This document shows positions 17,208 through 25,916 of a stretch of 64,000 nucleotides of DNA, in pieces (the first letter of the stretch is position 1; every line of letters starts with the position of its first letter). The stretch spans positions 62,001 through 126,000 of the forward strand of contig NZ_BOMG01000096.1 in the NCBI RefSeq assembly GCF_016862075.1, in the 5' to 3' direction. Origin of the DNA: Actinoplanes couchii (GTDB taxonomy: Bacteria; Actinomycetota; Actinomycetes; Mycobacteriales; Micromonosporaceae). A program made the position numbers and the translations under genes. The notes beneath the pieces are model-generated. The model did not search any database. It saw only the letters and a program-made list of their open reading frames with translations, and was not told where the DNA came from.

Positions 17208-18887
17208 GTGGTGAGCTTTCCGGTCGACGACGTCGTCCCCGCGGGTGAGAGGTTGCCGGCGCGGCCTCTCGGCGAGTTGTTCGCCGGCGCGCTGGTGGCC
17301 GGTGGTGACCCCGCACTCCCGGTCCTCGCGCCGGACGGTGTGCATCCGTTGCTGAGTGCTGTGGGCCGGGCGTTCGCCGAGCACCGGCCGCTGGTGTTGT
17401 CGCCGGACGCGGTGTGGCTGACCATTGCCCACGGGATCGCGCAGCACGTCCGTCTGCACGCCGGGGAGCTGCGGCCACGGCTGGTGTCGTGGCCGGATCG
17501 CCGCTGGCTGGAGGTGTCGCACGCCGGGCCGATGCCCGTCGATGCCGAGTCCTGGCGTGCCCTGGTGGGGTCGTTCGGCCGGCTGCTCGCCGCCGAGGTC
17601 GTCGATGCCGGTCTGTTCGCCTGCGACTTCTCCACGAGCACCGATGTCGAGCGGGTCGCGGGTCAGGTCGTGCTGCTGGACGCGTACTCGCCGTACTTCT
17701 CGTTGTGGTTGCAGTGTGTCTGTGGCATTCCCTCGATCACCCTCACCGGCACGGTGGCGGACTGGCGCAGGATCCGGGAGCGGGTGGACGCGCTGCCCGG
17801 TTTCGGGCTGGAGCGCTGGTGGCGGTCGCTCGCCCCGATCGCCGACCAGTTCACGCACGCCGCGGCGGGCGCGGTGGACACCGGGTTCTGGCAGCGGATC
17901 TACAATCCGGCGGATGCCTACGGCGGTGACGTGATCACCGGATGGGCGGCGCGGCTGTACCCGTACCTCTCCGGCGGCGGTGTCGTCGACCGGCCGAACC
18001 CGCTGTTGAACCTGCCGATCGACCAGCCCCGGGAGCTGACCTCGGGCCGGATGGGCTACACCGGTCCGGGAGTGCGCAGCGACGCGGTCCCGGCCACCCT
18101 CTCCCGCGTTGTGATCACCGTCAACGACCGGGCCGGGCGGGACAATCGCACGGTGGACCTGCATGCCGGCCTGGTCGCCGTGGCCCAGGACCCCGACGGC
18201 GCGTTGCGGCCGGTGGCCGGATGGCATCTGACACCCGCGGAACCACAGATCGACGACGTCATCGACCGCATCGTCCGCGACCACCACGCCACCGCACCCC
18301 GCGAGGAGAGCATGCTCTTCGCGTCGGCCGATCTCGCCGCGTTCTACCGGCGCATCGGATCGGCCACCCTGTTCGACGGCGCCTGGCGGATCCGCCCGAT
18401 AGCCGAACACGGCCGCCTGCGGGACGGCACCGGCCAACAGTCCTTCATCGCCGTCATCGATCTGGCCGACGGCCGTACCATCGGCGCGGCCCTCGACCAC
18501 GACAGACAGACCCTGCACTGGTTCGCCGGGCATCCCGCGGCACTGTGCGACCAACCCGAGGATGTCCCGGTCTACGGCACCTCGCTCACCATCGTGCTCG
18601 CCGCGGCCCTCGACAACGACGGCGACATCTCCCACCTGGAGACCGGCCGCCTCGACCAGCTCGACCTCGACGACCAGGAGGACACCGACGACACACCGGA
18701 GCCATCGCCGGTCGACCGGCGGCCACCGGATCCGCCGCCGCCCGGCGCCGATGCCGATGAACAGCTCGCCTGGATCCGGCAGGCCAAGGAAGCCGCCATC
18801 GACGAGCAGGACTACGAACGGGCCGCGTTACTCCGTGACCGGGAGAAAGCCCTTCTCGCCGGGGAACCCTTTGCAGGCCATGGATAA
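17208..18887 (+). CDS. DUF4419 protein with a C-terminal UVR-type motif
   Basis: A 559-residue soluble protein. The first 400 residues match DUF4419: LVLSPDAVWLTIAHGIAQHV, FACDFSTSTDVERVAGQVVLLDAYSPYF, CGIPSITLTGTVADWRRI and the long helix segment ending PNPLLNLP. A Pro/Asp-rich linker (about 475-515) leads to EQLAWIRQAKEAAIDEQDYERAALLRDREKAL, which looks like a UvrB/UvrC-type helical hairpin used for protein contacts. DUF4419 has no established activity. Start GTG at 17208 (17211 also possible). Confidence 0.75.
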   Translation: MVSFPVDDVVPAGERLPARPLGELFAGALVAGGDPALPVLAPDGVHPLLSAVGRAFAEHRPLVLSPDAVWLTIAHGIAQHVRLHAGELRPRLVSWPDRRWLEVSHAGPMPVDAESWRALVGSFGRLLAAEVVDAGLFACDFSTSTDVERVAGQVVLLDAYSPYFSLWLQCVCGIPSITLTGTVADWRRIRERVDALPGFGLERWWRSLAPIADQFTHAAAGAVDTGFWQRIYNPADAYGGDVITGWAARLYPYLSGGGVVDRPNPLLNLPIDQPRELTSGRMGYTGPGVRSDAVPATLSRVVITVNDRAGRDNRTVDLHAGLVAVAQDPDGALRPVAGWHLTPAEPQIDDVIDRIVRDHHATAPREESMLFASADLAAFYRRIGSATLFDGAWRIRPIAEHGRLRDGTGQQSFIAVIDLADGRTIGAALDHDRQTLHWFAGHPAALCDQPEDVPVYGTSLTIVLAAALDNDGDISHLETGRLDQLDLDDQEDTDDTPEPSPVDRRPPDPPPPGADADEQLAWIRQAKEAAIDEQDYERAALLRDREKALLAGEPFAGHG

Positions 18888-18940
18888 GCTTCGCTATCAG
18901 GAGCATCCAGCGGCTCATCCGGGTGGCCAGGAGGACCCTC

Positions 18941-19651
18941 ATGACGCCTCGAACCTGTACCGACGGCACGTTGCGGCATCTGTCGGTGGATCTCGATCTC
19001 GATGACACCGGTGGTGGGGACGGCGGAAGCGTCGGGTACACGTTGTGTTCGGCTCCGGAGCGGCCCGTCTGGGGGCGTGATCAGGAGTCCGTCGACATGG
19101 CGTTCGAGAACTTCCGCACCGAATCGGCCGTCGACATCGCCGCCCTGCCGGCCTGCGAGGAGTGTTCGCGGGTGGCGGAGCTGCTGGCCGGGCCGGACGC
19201 CGTTCCACCTCTGCATCGGCGGCCGCCCCGGCCGGAGTTCGCGTCCGGGTTCAGCGGGGACGAGATCCGGGCCGTGCTGCGAACCGACATCGCGACCGGG
19301 GCCACGCCCGGGCGAAGCGCCGGTGTGCATCTGCTGTCCTTCACCACGATGCCCGACCAGCCCGGGTTCGGTGACCACGTCAAGATCTTCGACCTGGTGT
19401 GGGACGACGGCGACATCGTCCGGATGGGGCAGGTCACCGACTGGGCGGCGGTGGTCGCCTTCGCGGCGGCCGCCGACGTGCCGGACCGGGACCGGAAACT
19501 GATCGCCCTGGCCGCGAGCCTCGACAGCGGGCCGCTACCCGCCGTCCTGCACACCGAGGACCCGGAGGCGGCCCGGCGGGTGCTCGAGGCGATCGCGATC
19601 GTCACCGGTCACGGCGACCGCTGGGACCTCACCGAGCGGCCGCGTGCCTGA
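18941..19651 (+). CDS. Hypothetical protein with a CxxC motif
   Basis: A 236-residue protein of unknown function. The ATG at 18941 has a good CAGGAGGA site 5-6 nt upstream, so it is preferred to the earlier in-frame start at 18923. It has a CEEC motif near residue 72 and acidic, beta-rich sequence (VDLDLDDTGGGDGG; VKIFDLVWDDGDIVRMGQV). Its TGA overlaps the ATG of the DinB gene by one base, so they are coupled. Confidence 0.55.
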   Translation: MTPRTCTDGTLRHLSVDLDLDDTGGGDGGSVGYTLCSAPERPVWGRDQESVDMAFENFRTESAVDIAALPACEECSRVAELLAGPDAVPPLHRRPPRPEFASGFSGDEIRAVLRTDIATGATPGRSAGVHLLSFTTMPDQPGFGDHVKIFDLVWDDGDIVRMGQVTDWAAVVAFAAAADVPDRDRKLIALAASLDSGPLPAVLHTEDPEAARRVLEAIAIVTGHGDRWDLTERPRA

Positions 19652-20151
19652 TGTCCCCGGCCCCGGAGGAACTCGTCAGCGCCGCCGGTGAGCGGGAGGT
19701 CCTGGAGGCGTTCACCGACTACTACCGGCGGGCGTTGCCCGGCAAACTGCAAGGCCTTTCCGATTCCGCCGTACGCCGCCGCATGGTCCCGTCCCGGACC
19801 ACCCTGATCGGGCTGATCAAGCATGCGGCCGCGGTGGAACGCAACTGGTTCCAGCACCATCTCGCCCAGCGTCCCCGCGACCGGATCAGCGCCAACTCCC
19901 GCGGGGACGACGCCAGCTGGGAGGTGCCGGAGTCCGAGACCACCGCCGACGTGCTGGCCGAGTACGCACAGGCGTGCGCCGAGTCCCGCCGGATCGCGGC
20001 CGGTTTCGCCTTGGACGACACCGTCCCGCACCCCCGGCTGGGCCGGGTGTCGCTGCGCTGGATCCACGTCCACATGATCGAGGAGATGGCCCGCCACACC
20101 GGCCACGCCGACATCCTCCGAGAACAACTCGACGGCACCACCGGCGACTGA
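19651..20151 (+). CDS. DinB/DUF664 family protein
   Basis: A 166-residue four-helix bundle protein. Family features: SRTTLIGLIKHAAAVERNWF near the first metal His, and WIHVHMIEEMARHTGHADILREQ near the end with the two other His that bind a metal. DinB-fold enzymes include thiol S-transferases using mycothiol or bacillithiol, but many are uncharacterised. It overlaps the upstream gene at TGATG. Confidence 0.8.
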   Translation: MSPAPEELVSAAGEREVLEAFTDYYRRALPGKLQGLSDSAVRRRMVPSRTTLIGLIKHAAAVERNWFQHHLAQRPRDRISANSRGDDASWEVPESETTADVLAEYAQACAESRRIAAGFALDDTVPHPRLGRVSLRWIHVHMIEEMARHTGHADILREQLDGTTGD

Positions 20152-20164
20152 CTCCACGCGCCGG

Positions 20165-20830
20165 TCAGTTGCCGCCGACTCGGCGGCCGGTCCGGCGCGG
20201 GTCGGTGGTGGCGAGGTGATCAGCCCAGCGGGCCGCCTCGTCCACCGGATCACCGGAGCCGATCACGAACTCCACCAGGAACTGTTCCCACCGCGCATCC
20301 GGGTCCGCAGTCGGCCGGCCTGGGTGGAACAGCAGCACGGTCACCCTGTCCCGCTGCCACGGCCAGGCCACGGCGGCGTGCGGTTCGCAGTTCCACCGGG
20401 CCAGGATGTCCGGTGTCTCCCGCAGGTGCCGGCCGAGGAGCCGCGCCACCGTGCGGGCGGGCCACTCCCAGCTCGTGTCCGTGGTCGCCCGGAGAAGCTC
20501 GCGGTCGTAGCCGGCGGCGTCGAAGACGAACTCCGACAGGTCGATCTCCTCGTCGTCGGGGTTGCGCCACCCGCCCCACACGACCCGGTCGCCGTCGCGG
20601 CGGACGGTCACGTACAGCGCCCCGCAGCACTCCTCGGTGCATTCCGCCATAGCCAGGCGAACCTCCCGGGGCTGCCCGGCCGCCGTCAGCGGACCGCCCG
20701 GCGTCAGCAGTGTCTCCGGCTCGATGCCCGGCCCGGCGGGAAACGCCGCCAGGACGTCCCGCCCGTCGACCACCGGCCGCACCTGAACGGTGTCACCGAC
20801 CACGACATCAAGCCGGAGCCGGCTCGCCAT
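20165..20830 (-). CDS. Hypothetical protein, cysteine-rich patch
   Basis: A 221-residue soluble protein of unknown function. It opens with beta-rich MASRLRLDVVVGDTVQVRPVVDG, has ECTEECCGALYVTVRRDGD in the middle with three clustered cysteines, and is Trp-rich later (WEWPARTV, AVAWPWQRD). The ATG at 20830 is chosen because longer in-frame readings have no protein-like sequence. It converges on the DinB gene with a 13-bp gap. A 37-codon reading frame ends on its start codon. Confidence 0.5.
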   Translation of the reverse strand: MASRLRLDVVVGDTVQVRPVVDGRDVLAAFPAGPGIEPETLLTPGGPLTAAGQPREVRLAMAECTEECCGALYVTVRRDGDRVVWGGWRNPDDEEIDLSEFVFDAAGYDRELLRATTDTSWEWPARTVARLLGRHLRETPDILARWNCEPHAAVAWPWQRDRVTVLLFHPGRPTADPDARWEQFLVEFVIGSGDPVDEAARWADHLATTDPRRTGRRVGGN

Positions 20831-20943
20831 CAGGACTTCCGCCGGGCGATCAGAACAGCACCCGGACGGTCCTCGTCGGGCCCGAGAACGATCTGCGCGT
20901 CGATGGTGAACCCGCCAGCCCCCGCATCGTGGTGTTGGTCCAC
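20830..20943 (-). CDS. Possible 37-residue small protein or gene remnant, coupled to next gene
   Basis: GTG at 20943 opens 37 codons ending in VLGPDEDRPGAVLIARRKS, with the TGA sharing one base with the ATG of the following gene (TGATG). The sequence looks protein-like (mixed beta strand then basic end) and could be the C-terminal remnant of a longer gene or a coupled small ORF. No clear ribosome site. Confidence 0.25.
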   Translation of the reverse strand: MDQHHDAGAGGFTIDAQIVLGPDEDRPGAVLIARRKS

Positions 20944-21014
20944 GGCCGAGCACGCTACACGGGAAGATCGTCGGTCTGACGATGTTCCGACAATTCGGAT
21001 CTAGCGTGCGTCCG

Positions 21015-22007
21015 ATGAAGAATGTTCTGCGTAGACGGCTCGGGGCCGGGGTGCTGGTGCTCGCGGCCCTTGTCGCCACCGGGGCCGGGGTGGGTGCTGC
21101 CGAGGCCGGTACCGGGCCGGTCGCCGTGGTGGAGTACGACCTGGGGGACGCGGCCTTCACCGATCCGCCGGACTGGGACGGGGTGTCGGAGGTCCGGGCG
21201 GTCGTGCACTATCCGCGGCATGCGGCCGGGAAGGTGCCGGTCGTCGTTCTCCTGCACGGGCAGCAGGTCGCCTGTCATTCGGCGGACGAGGACGACCGGG
21301 GCAGTTGGCCGTGCCCGGCCGGTGTCACACCGTACCCCAGCTATCGGGGTTATGGTTATCTGGCGAATGCCCTGGCCAGGGATGGTTTCGCGGTGGTGTC
21401 GATCAGTGCGAGCGGGCTGAACTTCCACTTCGGGACCGCGCCGGAGCGGGCCCATCTGATCAACCGGCACCTGGAGCTGCTGCAGCACCACCGGGAGTTG
21501 CGCAACCGGCTCGACTTCAGCCGGGTGGGCACGATGGGGCACTCGGTCGGCGGTGAGGGTGTGATGTACCAGGCGGCCGACGCCCACCGGGGTGAGCTTC
21601 CGCCGGGAGTTCGCATCCGGGGTGTCGTCGCGCTCGCCTCACCGGGGCCGAGCACCTTCTTCGACGTCCGGGTCACCACGGCGCCGATCGCGGTCGTCAC
21701 CGCCGGATGCTGGGCGGGCGCGGGTGAGAAGTACTTCCAGAAGGACGTGCACGGCTTCTGGATCCGGGTGACGAAGGGCAACCACAACTTCTACAACACC
21801 GCATGGACGACCGGTCCCGGGCCCACCGACGGTGACGACACCGAGTGCCCGCAGACGCCGGGCCGGCCGACCGCGGCGCAGCAGCAGGGTCTGGCGGTGC
21901 ACTACCTGCTGGCGTTCTACCGGTACACCCTCAAGGGCGACCGCACCGCCGTGTCCACGCTGACCGGCCCGTTCGCCGGTGTCGACACCGAGCGCGTCAC
22001 CGTCTGA
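21015..22007 (+). CDS. Secreted alpha/beta hydrolase
   Basis: A 330-residue secreted enzyme. Signal peptide about 1-31 (MKNVLRRRLGAGVLVLAALV...AEAG). The hydrolase core has VPVVVLLHGQQVACH (oxyanion region), nucleophile elbow GTMGHSVGGEG with the catalytic Ser, and a late His in KGNHNFYNTAW. Cysteine pairs suggest disulfides. Likely an esterase or lipase-like enzyme; substrate unknown. ATG 21015 begins the signal peptide; the longer form from 20982 lacks one. A strong hairpin follows the stop. Confidence 0.8.
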   Translation: MKNVLRRRLGAGVLVLAALVATGAGVGAAEAGTGPVAVVEYDLGDAAFTDPPDWDGVSEVRAVVHYPRHAAGKVPVVVLLHGQQVACHSADEDDRGSWPCPAGVTPYPSYRGYGYLANALARDGFAVVSISASGLNFHFGTAPERAHLINRHLELLQHHRELRNRLDFSRVGTMGHSVGGEGVMYQAADAHRGELPPGVRIRGVVALASPGPSTFFDVRVTTAPIAVVTAGCWAGAGEKYFQKDVHGFWIRVTKGNHNFYNTAWTTGPGPTDGDDTECPQTPGRPTAAQQQGLAVHYLLAFYRYTLKGDRTAVSTLTGPFAGVDTERVTV

Positions 22008-22013
22008 CGGCGT

Positions 22014-22050
22014 CCCCTCCCACGGCTCACCTCTGATGCCGTGGGAGGGG
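22014..22050. terminator. Bidirectional hairpin terminator
   Basis: CCCCTCCCACGGC (22014-22026) pairs perfectly with GCCGTGGGAGGGG (22038-22050) around an 11-nt loop. It sits between the convergent hydrolase and aminopeptidase genes. There is no U tract on either strand, as is common in GC-rich actinomycetes. Confidence 0.75.
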
Positions 22051-22057
22051 GCGGGTG

Positions 22058-23770
22058 TCAGGCGACCGTCAGGGCCGTGTCGTCGATGGTGAAGGTGGTC
22101 TTCAGCGACGAGTCCTCGGTGCCGGTGAAGGTCAGGGTCACCGTCTGGCCGGCGAAGGCCGCCAGGTTGTACGAGCGCAGCGTGTAGGCGCTCTTGTTCA
22201 GGTTGGAGAACGCCTGCAGCGTGGTCGAACCGGCGGTCACCGTCAGTTTGTCGTACTGCGTAGTGGTCGTGGTCTCCGCAGTGGTGATCTTCAGGTAGAA
22301 CGACAGGGTGTACGAGCTGCAACCGGCCGGCAGGGTCACCGACTGGGACAGGGTCTTGGTGTTCGTCGAGCCGACCCCGCCGAGGAAGGCGTCCCGGGTG
22401 CCGGTTCTGGGGGCGGCGTCGCCGGTGTTCGCGCCGATCACGCCGGTCGTGGCGGTCCACGGGGTGGTTCCTGTCTCGAAGCCCTCGTTGCCGAGTTTCT
22501 GGCCGGGGGCCGGGCAGGTGCCGGTGCCGTTGACGGTCAGCGTGTAGGAACCGGTGCGGGTCGCCGAGCCGGTTCCGGTCACCGTGATGGTGTACGAGCC
22601 GGGTGCGGCGGCCGCGGTGGCCGCGATCGTGACCGTGGACGATCCGCCGGACGTGACCGACGCGGGGCTGAAGCTGACCGTCACGCCGGAGGGTGCGCCG
22701 GAGCTGGTCAGCGCCACGGTCTGGGCGCTGCCCGCGGTGGTGGCGGTGCTGACGGTGGCGGTGGTCGAGGAACCGGGGTTGACCGCGCCGGTGCCGGGAC
22801 TGACCGTCAGCGAGAAGTCGTTCGCGGTGGCCGCGGTGGTCAGCGTCCAGACCGCGTACAACTCGGCGTTGGCCCAGCGGCCCAGTGACGTGGTGTTGAT
22901 GTTCGACGGGTAGGTGTCGCAGGCCCGGTGGTAGCAGGGGTCGTACGCCGCCCCGGCCGTCCCGCCCCACTTGGTGACCTGGGCGGCGGTCTTGGTGTAG
23001 CCGGCCCCGGTCGAGTTGATCGACGATGGGATGCCGGCGTTACGGAACGAGCCGTCGTCGCTGCAGCACTCGGTCGACGTCTCGGTCGGCACGTTGATCG
23101 AGGTGAAGTACTCGCGCAGTTTCACCGCGACGGCGTCGGTGCCGGTGACGAAGTAGCCGCCGTTGGTGGAGGCGATCATGTCGAAGGTGCCGTACGCCTT
23201 GATCGCGGTCTTCTGCGCCGTGGTCAGCGAGTTGACGTAGAACTTCGAGCCGATCAGGCCCTGTTCCTCACCGGCCCACCAGCCGAACCGTACGTGATTG
23301 GTCATGGTGGGGTTGTTCGCGGCCAGCCGCAGGGCCGCCTCCAGCAGGGTCGCGGTGCCGGAGCCGTCGTCGTTGATGCCCGGCCCGGCCGACACGCCGT
23401 CGGAGTGGGCGCCGAACATGTACGTGTTGGCGGTGTCGCCGCCCGGCCAGTCGGCGATGATGTTCTTCGCCGAGCCGGAGCAGGTGGTGCAGGTCTGCAC
23501 GGTGACGGTGTAACCGGCCGCCTGCAGTTTCTGCTGCAGGTACGTCGTCGTCGCGGTGTGCCCGGCCGTGCCGGTGGCCCGGTTGCCGCCGTTGCTGGTG
23601 GCGAAGTTCTGCAGCTGCTGCAGGTGGGCGTTGACGTTGGCGACGTCGACGGTCGGCGGGGCCGCGGCGAGCGTGGTGGTCGACGCGGACACCGGCGGGG
23701 CGCTGAAGACCAGCGTCGCCGCGGCGAGAACAGCTAGGGCAGGTCCTGCCGTCACCGTCTTGAATCTCAT
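22058..23770 (-). CDS. Secreted M28 zinc aminopeptidase with C-terminal accessory domains
   Basis: A 570-residue secreted protease like Streptomyces griseus aminopeptidase. Signal peptide about 1-29 (SAPPVSAS). Zinc site residues: H122 and D124 in FGAHSDG, D134 in GINDDGSG, E168/E169 in WWAGEEQG, plus a late His in CYHRACD. After the catalytic domain (to about 315) come a bacterial Ig-like segment rich in Ser/Thr/Gly (DFSLTVSPGTGAVNPG...) and a C-terminal jelly-roll-like domain with its own Cys pair. It removes N-terminal residues outside the cell. ATG at 23770. Confidence 0.88.
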   Translation of the reverse strand: MRFKTVTAGPALAVLAAATLVFSAPPVSASTTTLAAAPPTVDVANVNAHLQQLQNFATSNGGNRATGTAGHTATTTYLQQKLQAAGYTVTVQTCTTCSGSAKNIIADWPGGDTANTYMFGAHSDGVSAGPGINDDGSGTATLLEAALRLAANNPTMTNHVRFGWWAGEEQGLIGSKFYVNSLTTAQKTAIKAYGTFDMIASTNGGYFVTGTDAVAVKLREYFTSINVPTETSTECCSDDGSFRNAGIPSSINSTGAGYTKTAAQVTKWGGTAGAAYDPCYHRACDTYPSNINTTSLGRWANAELYAVWTLTTAATANDFSLTVSPGTGAVNPGSSTTATVSTATTAGSAQTVALTSSGAPSGVTVSFSPASVTSGGSSTVTIAATAAAAPGSYTITVTGTGSATRTGSYTLTVNGTGTCPAPGQKLGNEGFETGTTPWTATTGVIGANTGDAAPRTGTRDAFLGGVGSTNTKTLSQSVTLPAGCSSYTLSFYLKITTAETTTTTQYDKLTVTAGSTTLQAFSNLNKSAYTLRSYNLAAFAGQTVTLTFTGTEDSSLKTTFTIDDTALTVA

Positions 23771-23884
23771 GGGCTGTTCCTATGGTCGGGCCGATGCATG
23801 GGCGGCCGATTCGCGGCCGACCGTAGGAGAACAGCAACGTGGCAGCAGGCACAACATATCGAAATGCTTATATCTCGTACGGGG

Positions 23885-24010
23885 ATGGACGACGTCGCCT
23901 TCGACGAGCCCGGCGGACGCCGCACCACGATGTCCCTGGTGCAGATCTTCCGCCGCCACGACGACCGGATCGCGATGCTCCGCGACTACTTCACCGAACA
24001 GCCACGCTGA
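23885..24010 (+). pseudogene. Remnant of a SnoaL-like protein (C-terminal end only)
   Basis: The reading MSLVQIFRRHDDRIAMLRDYF resembles the last strand and tail of an NTF2/SnoaL-like protein, but the N-terminal two thirds are missing and no ribosome site is visible. It lies within 23771-24102, a 332-bp stretch between the aminopeptidase and the signal peptidase genes; nothing else was recognised there apart from room for the two divergent promoters. Confidence 0.3.
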
Positions 24011-24102
24011 GCGGATCGATCGTCGTCAGCGAAACATGCATCCAGCGATCGTCTCAGGTCGTCGCCACGCATTCCGTGACTCGACGACGTACGCTCCGTT
24101 GC

Positions 24103-24744
24103 GTGACTGCCGAACCAACCGAGAAGCGCAAGGGCTCGTTCTGGCGCGAACTCCCCATCCTCCTGGGGGTGGCGATCCTGGTCGCCGTCCTCGTTCGCAC
24201 CTTCGTCCTGCAGACCTTCTACATCCCCTCACCGTCCATGCAGCACACCCTGGAGCTGTGGGACAAGGTTCTGGTCAACAAACTGGTGTACGAGTTCCGG
24301 GAGCCGCGCCGGGGCGAGATCCTGGTCTTCAAGTCCCCGCTCGACTGGAACGCCAACGGCGACGACTTCATCAAACGGGTCATCGGCCAGCCCGGCGACA
24401 ACGTGGTCTGCTGCGACAGCGACCGCCGACTGGTCATCAACGGCAGGTCCCTGGACGAGCCGTACATCTATGTGGAGGCCGACGGCACCCGCAACCAGGT
24501 CGCGCGGCAGGACTTCGACATCACCGTCCCGCCGGGCCGCCTCTGGGTGATGGGCGACCACCGGGAGGCCTCCGGCGATTCCCTGGAGCACTACCTGCAG
24601 AGCCCCGCCACCGACGAGAACGGCAAGATCCTGGACGCGACGATCCCGATCGACACGGTCGTCGGCCGGGCCTTCACCATCTTCTGGCCCTTCGATCACG
24701 CCACCCTGCTCTCGGTCCCGGAGGAGTTCGACGCCATCCCCTAG
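24103..24744 (+). CDS. lepB: Signal peptidase I
   Basis: A 213-residue type I signal peptidase, which removes signal peptides from exported proteins. One N-terminal membrane helix (about 17-36), then catalytic Ser45 in IPSPSMQHTL and Lys91 in FIKRVIGQPGD; box D/E region is LWVMGDHREASGDS. Several secreted enzymes are encoded nearby. The GTG at 24103 is chosen because the frame upstream to 23839 has no family similarity. 10 nt before the lipoate-ligase-like gene, so probably co-transcribed. Confidence 0.92.
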   Translation: MTAEPTEKRKGSFWRELPILLGVAILVAVLVRTFVLQTFYIPSPSMQHTLELWDKVLVNKLVYEFREPRRGEILVFKSPLDWNANGDDFIKRVIGQPGDNVVCCDSDRRLVINGRSLDEPYIYVEADGTRNQVARQDFDITVPPGRLWVMGDHREASGDSLEHYLQSPATDENGKILDATIPIDTVVGRAFTIFWPFDHATLLSVPEEFDAIP

Positions 24745-24754
24745 GATCTTGAGC

Positions 24755-25408
24755 GTGACGGTGCTGGTCGGGGACGAGATGGCCGGCGGTCCCGCGGAGG
24801 ACGTGGCGCTCGGGCCGTGGCTGCTCCGACACGGGCAGGGGGACGCACGGGACATCCTGCGTGTGTTCTCGCCCGCGCCGACAGCGGCCTTCAGCCGCCG
24901 GGACACACGCCTGCCGGGGTACGAACGGGCGGCTCACGCCGTACGAAAACTAGGGTTTGAGCCCGTTGTCCGTCCGCAAGGTGGGAGCCTCGCGGCCTAT
25001 CACCGGGGCAGCGTCGTCGTGGACCACGTGCACCGGGAGCCCGCGGCCAGTCCCGATCCGGTGGAGCGGTTCCAGCGGTTCGCCCGGCTGCACGCCGACC
25101 TGCTCGCCGGGCTGGGGGTGGATGCCCGGATCGGGGCGGTGCCGGGTGAGTACTGCCCCGGCGAGTACAGCATCAACGCCGGTGGGGTGAAGATCGTCGG
25201 GTCGGCGCAGCGGGTCACCCGGGACGGCTGGCTGTTCAGCACCGTCATCCAGGTCAGCGGGACGGCAACGCTGCGTGCGGTGCTGACCGAGGCCTACCGG
25301 GAGCTCGGCTACGACTTCGACCCGGCTACCGTCGGCACACTGGAGGACGTGGTCCCCGGCCTGACCGTGGACGTGGTCACCGCGGCCGTTCTGGACGCCT
25401 ACCGGTAA
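24755..25408 (+). CDS. Lipoate/biotin protein ligase family protein
   Basis: A 217-residue member of the biotin/lipoate A/B protein ligase family. Substrate-loop RPQGGSLAAYHRGSVVVD (about 70-87) stands in for the RRxTGGGAV(Y)H motif, and INAGGVKIVGSAQRV contains the expected active-site Lys. It may transfer octanoyl or lipoyl groups to carrier proteins or be a relative of LipM/LplA; the exact acyl donor is not readable. GTG at 24755 has AGGA upstream; TTG two codons earlier is possible. Its 3' end overlaps the opposing DUF998 gene by 32 bp. Confidence 0.75.
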   Translation: MTVLVGDEMAGGPAEDVALGPWLLRHGQGDARDILRVFSPAPTAAFSRRDTRLPGYERAAHAVRKLGFEPVVRPQGGSLAAYHRGSVVVDHVHREPAASPDPVERFQRFARLHADLLAGLGVDARIGAVPGEYCPGEYSINAGGVKIVGSAQRVTRDGWLFSTVIQVSGTATLRAVLTEAYRELGYDFDPATVGTLEDVVPGLTVDVVTAAVLDAYR

Positions 25409-25916
25409 CGACCACGACCAGCGGCCACAACGCCTGCGCGCCCGCGGCGACCCGTTCGGCGAGACCGACGTGGGTGGCGGTCACCAGGGACACGGCGAAC
25501 CAGCCGACCAGCCCGAGCAGGACCGCCGCCGCGAGGACCGGCTCTCCCCGGCGCCGGTCGAACGCCGGCCACACCGCGAGCGCGCCGAACGCCGCCGCGG
25601 CCACCACACCGTGCCCGGCCATCGGCAGCGGGAACGCCGCCACCAGCGCCGTCGCCACCCCGCCGAGTCCGAGAACGATCCGTCCCGGCGTCGCCACCCA
25701 CGTCAACCCGAGCGCGGTCACCACATGGCACACCCCGACCACGACCAGGGCAAGACTCATCAGCCAGCGGTCGGCGGCACCGATCGCGGCGAGCGCACTG
25801 ATCGTGTCCACGGTGCTGTCGAAACCTTCGGGCTGCCGGTACGCCGCCAGGGTCCAGCCCCCGATCAGCGCCACCGGAGCGACCGCCGACGAGACCCGCG
25901 TCCACCAGGGCGTCAC
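25377..25916 (-). CDS. DUF998 family membrane protein
   Basis: A 179-residue protein with about six membrane helices. Family pattern: GWTLAAYRQPEGFDSTVDTISALAA near the start, then WLMSLALVVVGVCHVVTALG. DUF998 proteins are of unknown function. The GTG start overlaps the stop of the upstream gene by 4 nt (GTGA at 25913-25916). Last gene of a three-gene leftward operon with a nucleotidyltransferase-like gene. Confidence 0.75.
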   Translation of the reverse strand: MTPWWTRVSSAVAPVALIGGWTLAAYRQPEGFDSTVDTISALAAIGAADRWLMSLALVVVGVCHVVTALGLTWVATPGRIVLGLGGVATALVAAFPLPMAGHGVVAAAAFGALAVWPAFDRRRGEPVLAAAVLLGLVGWFAVSLVTATHVGLAERVAAGAQALWPLVVVVTGRRPERPR

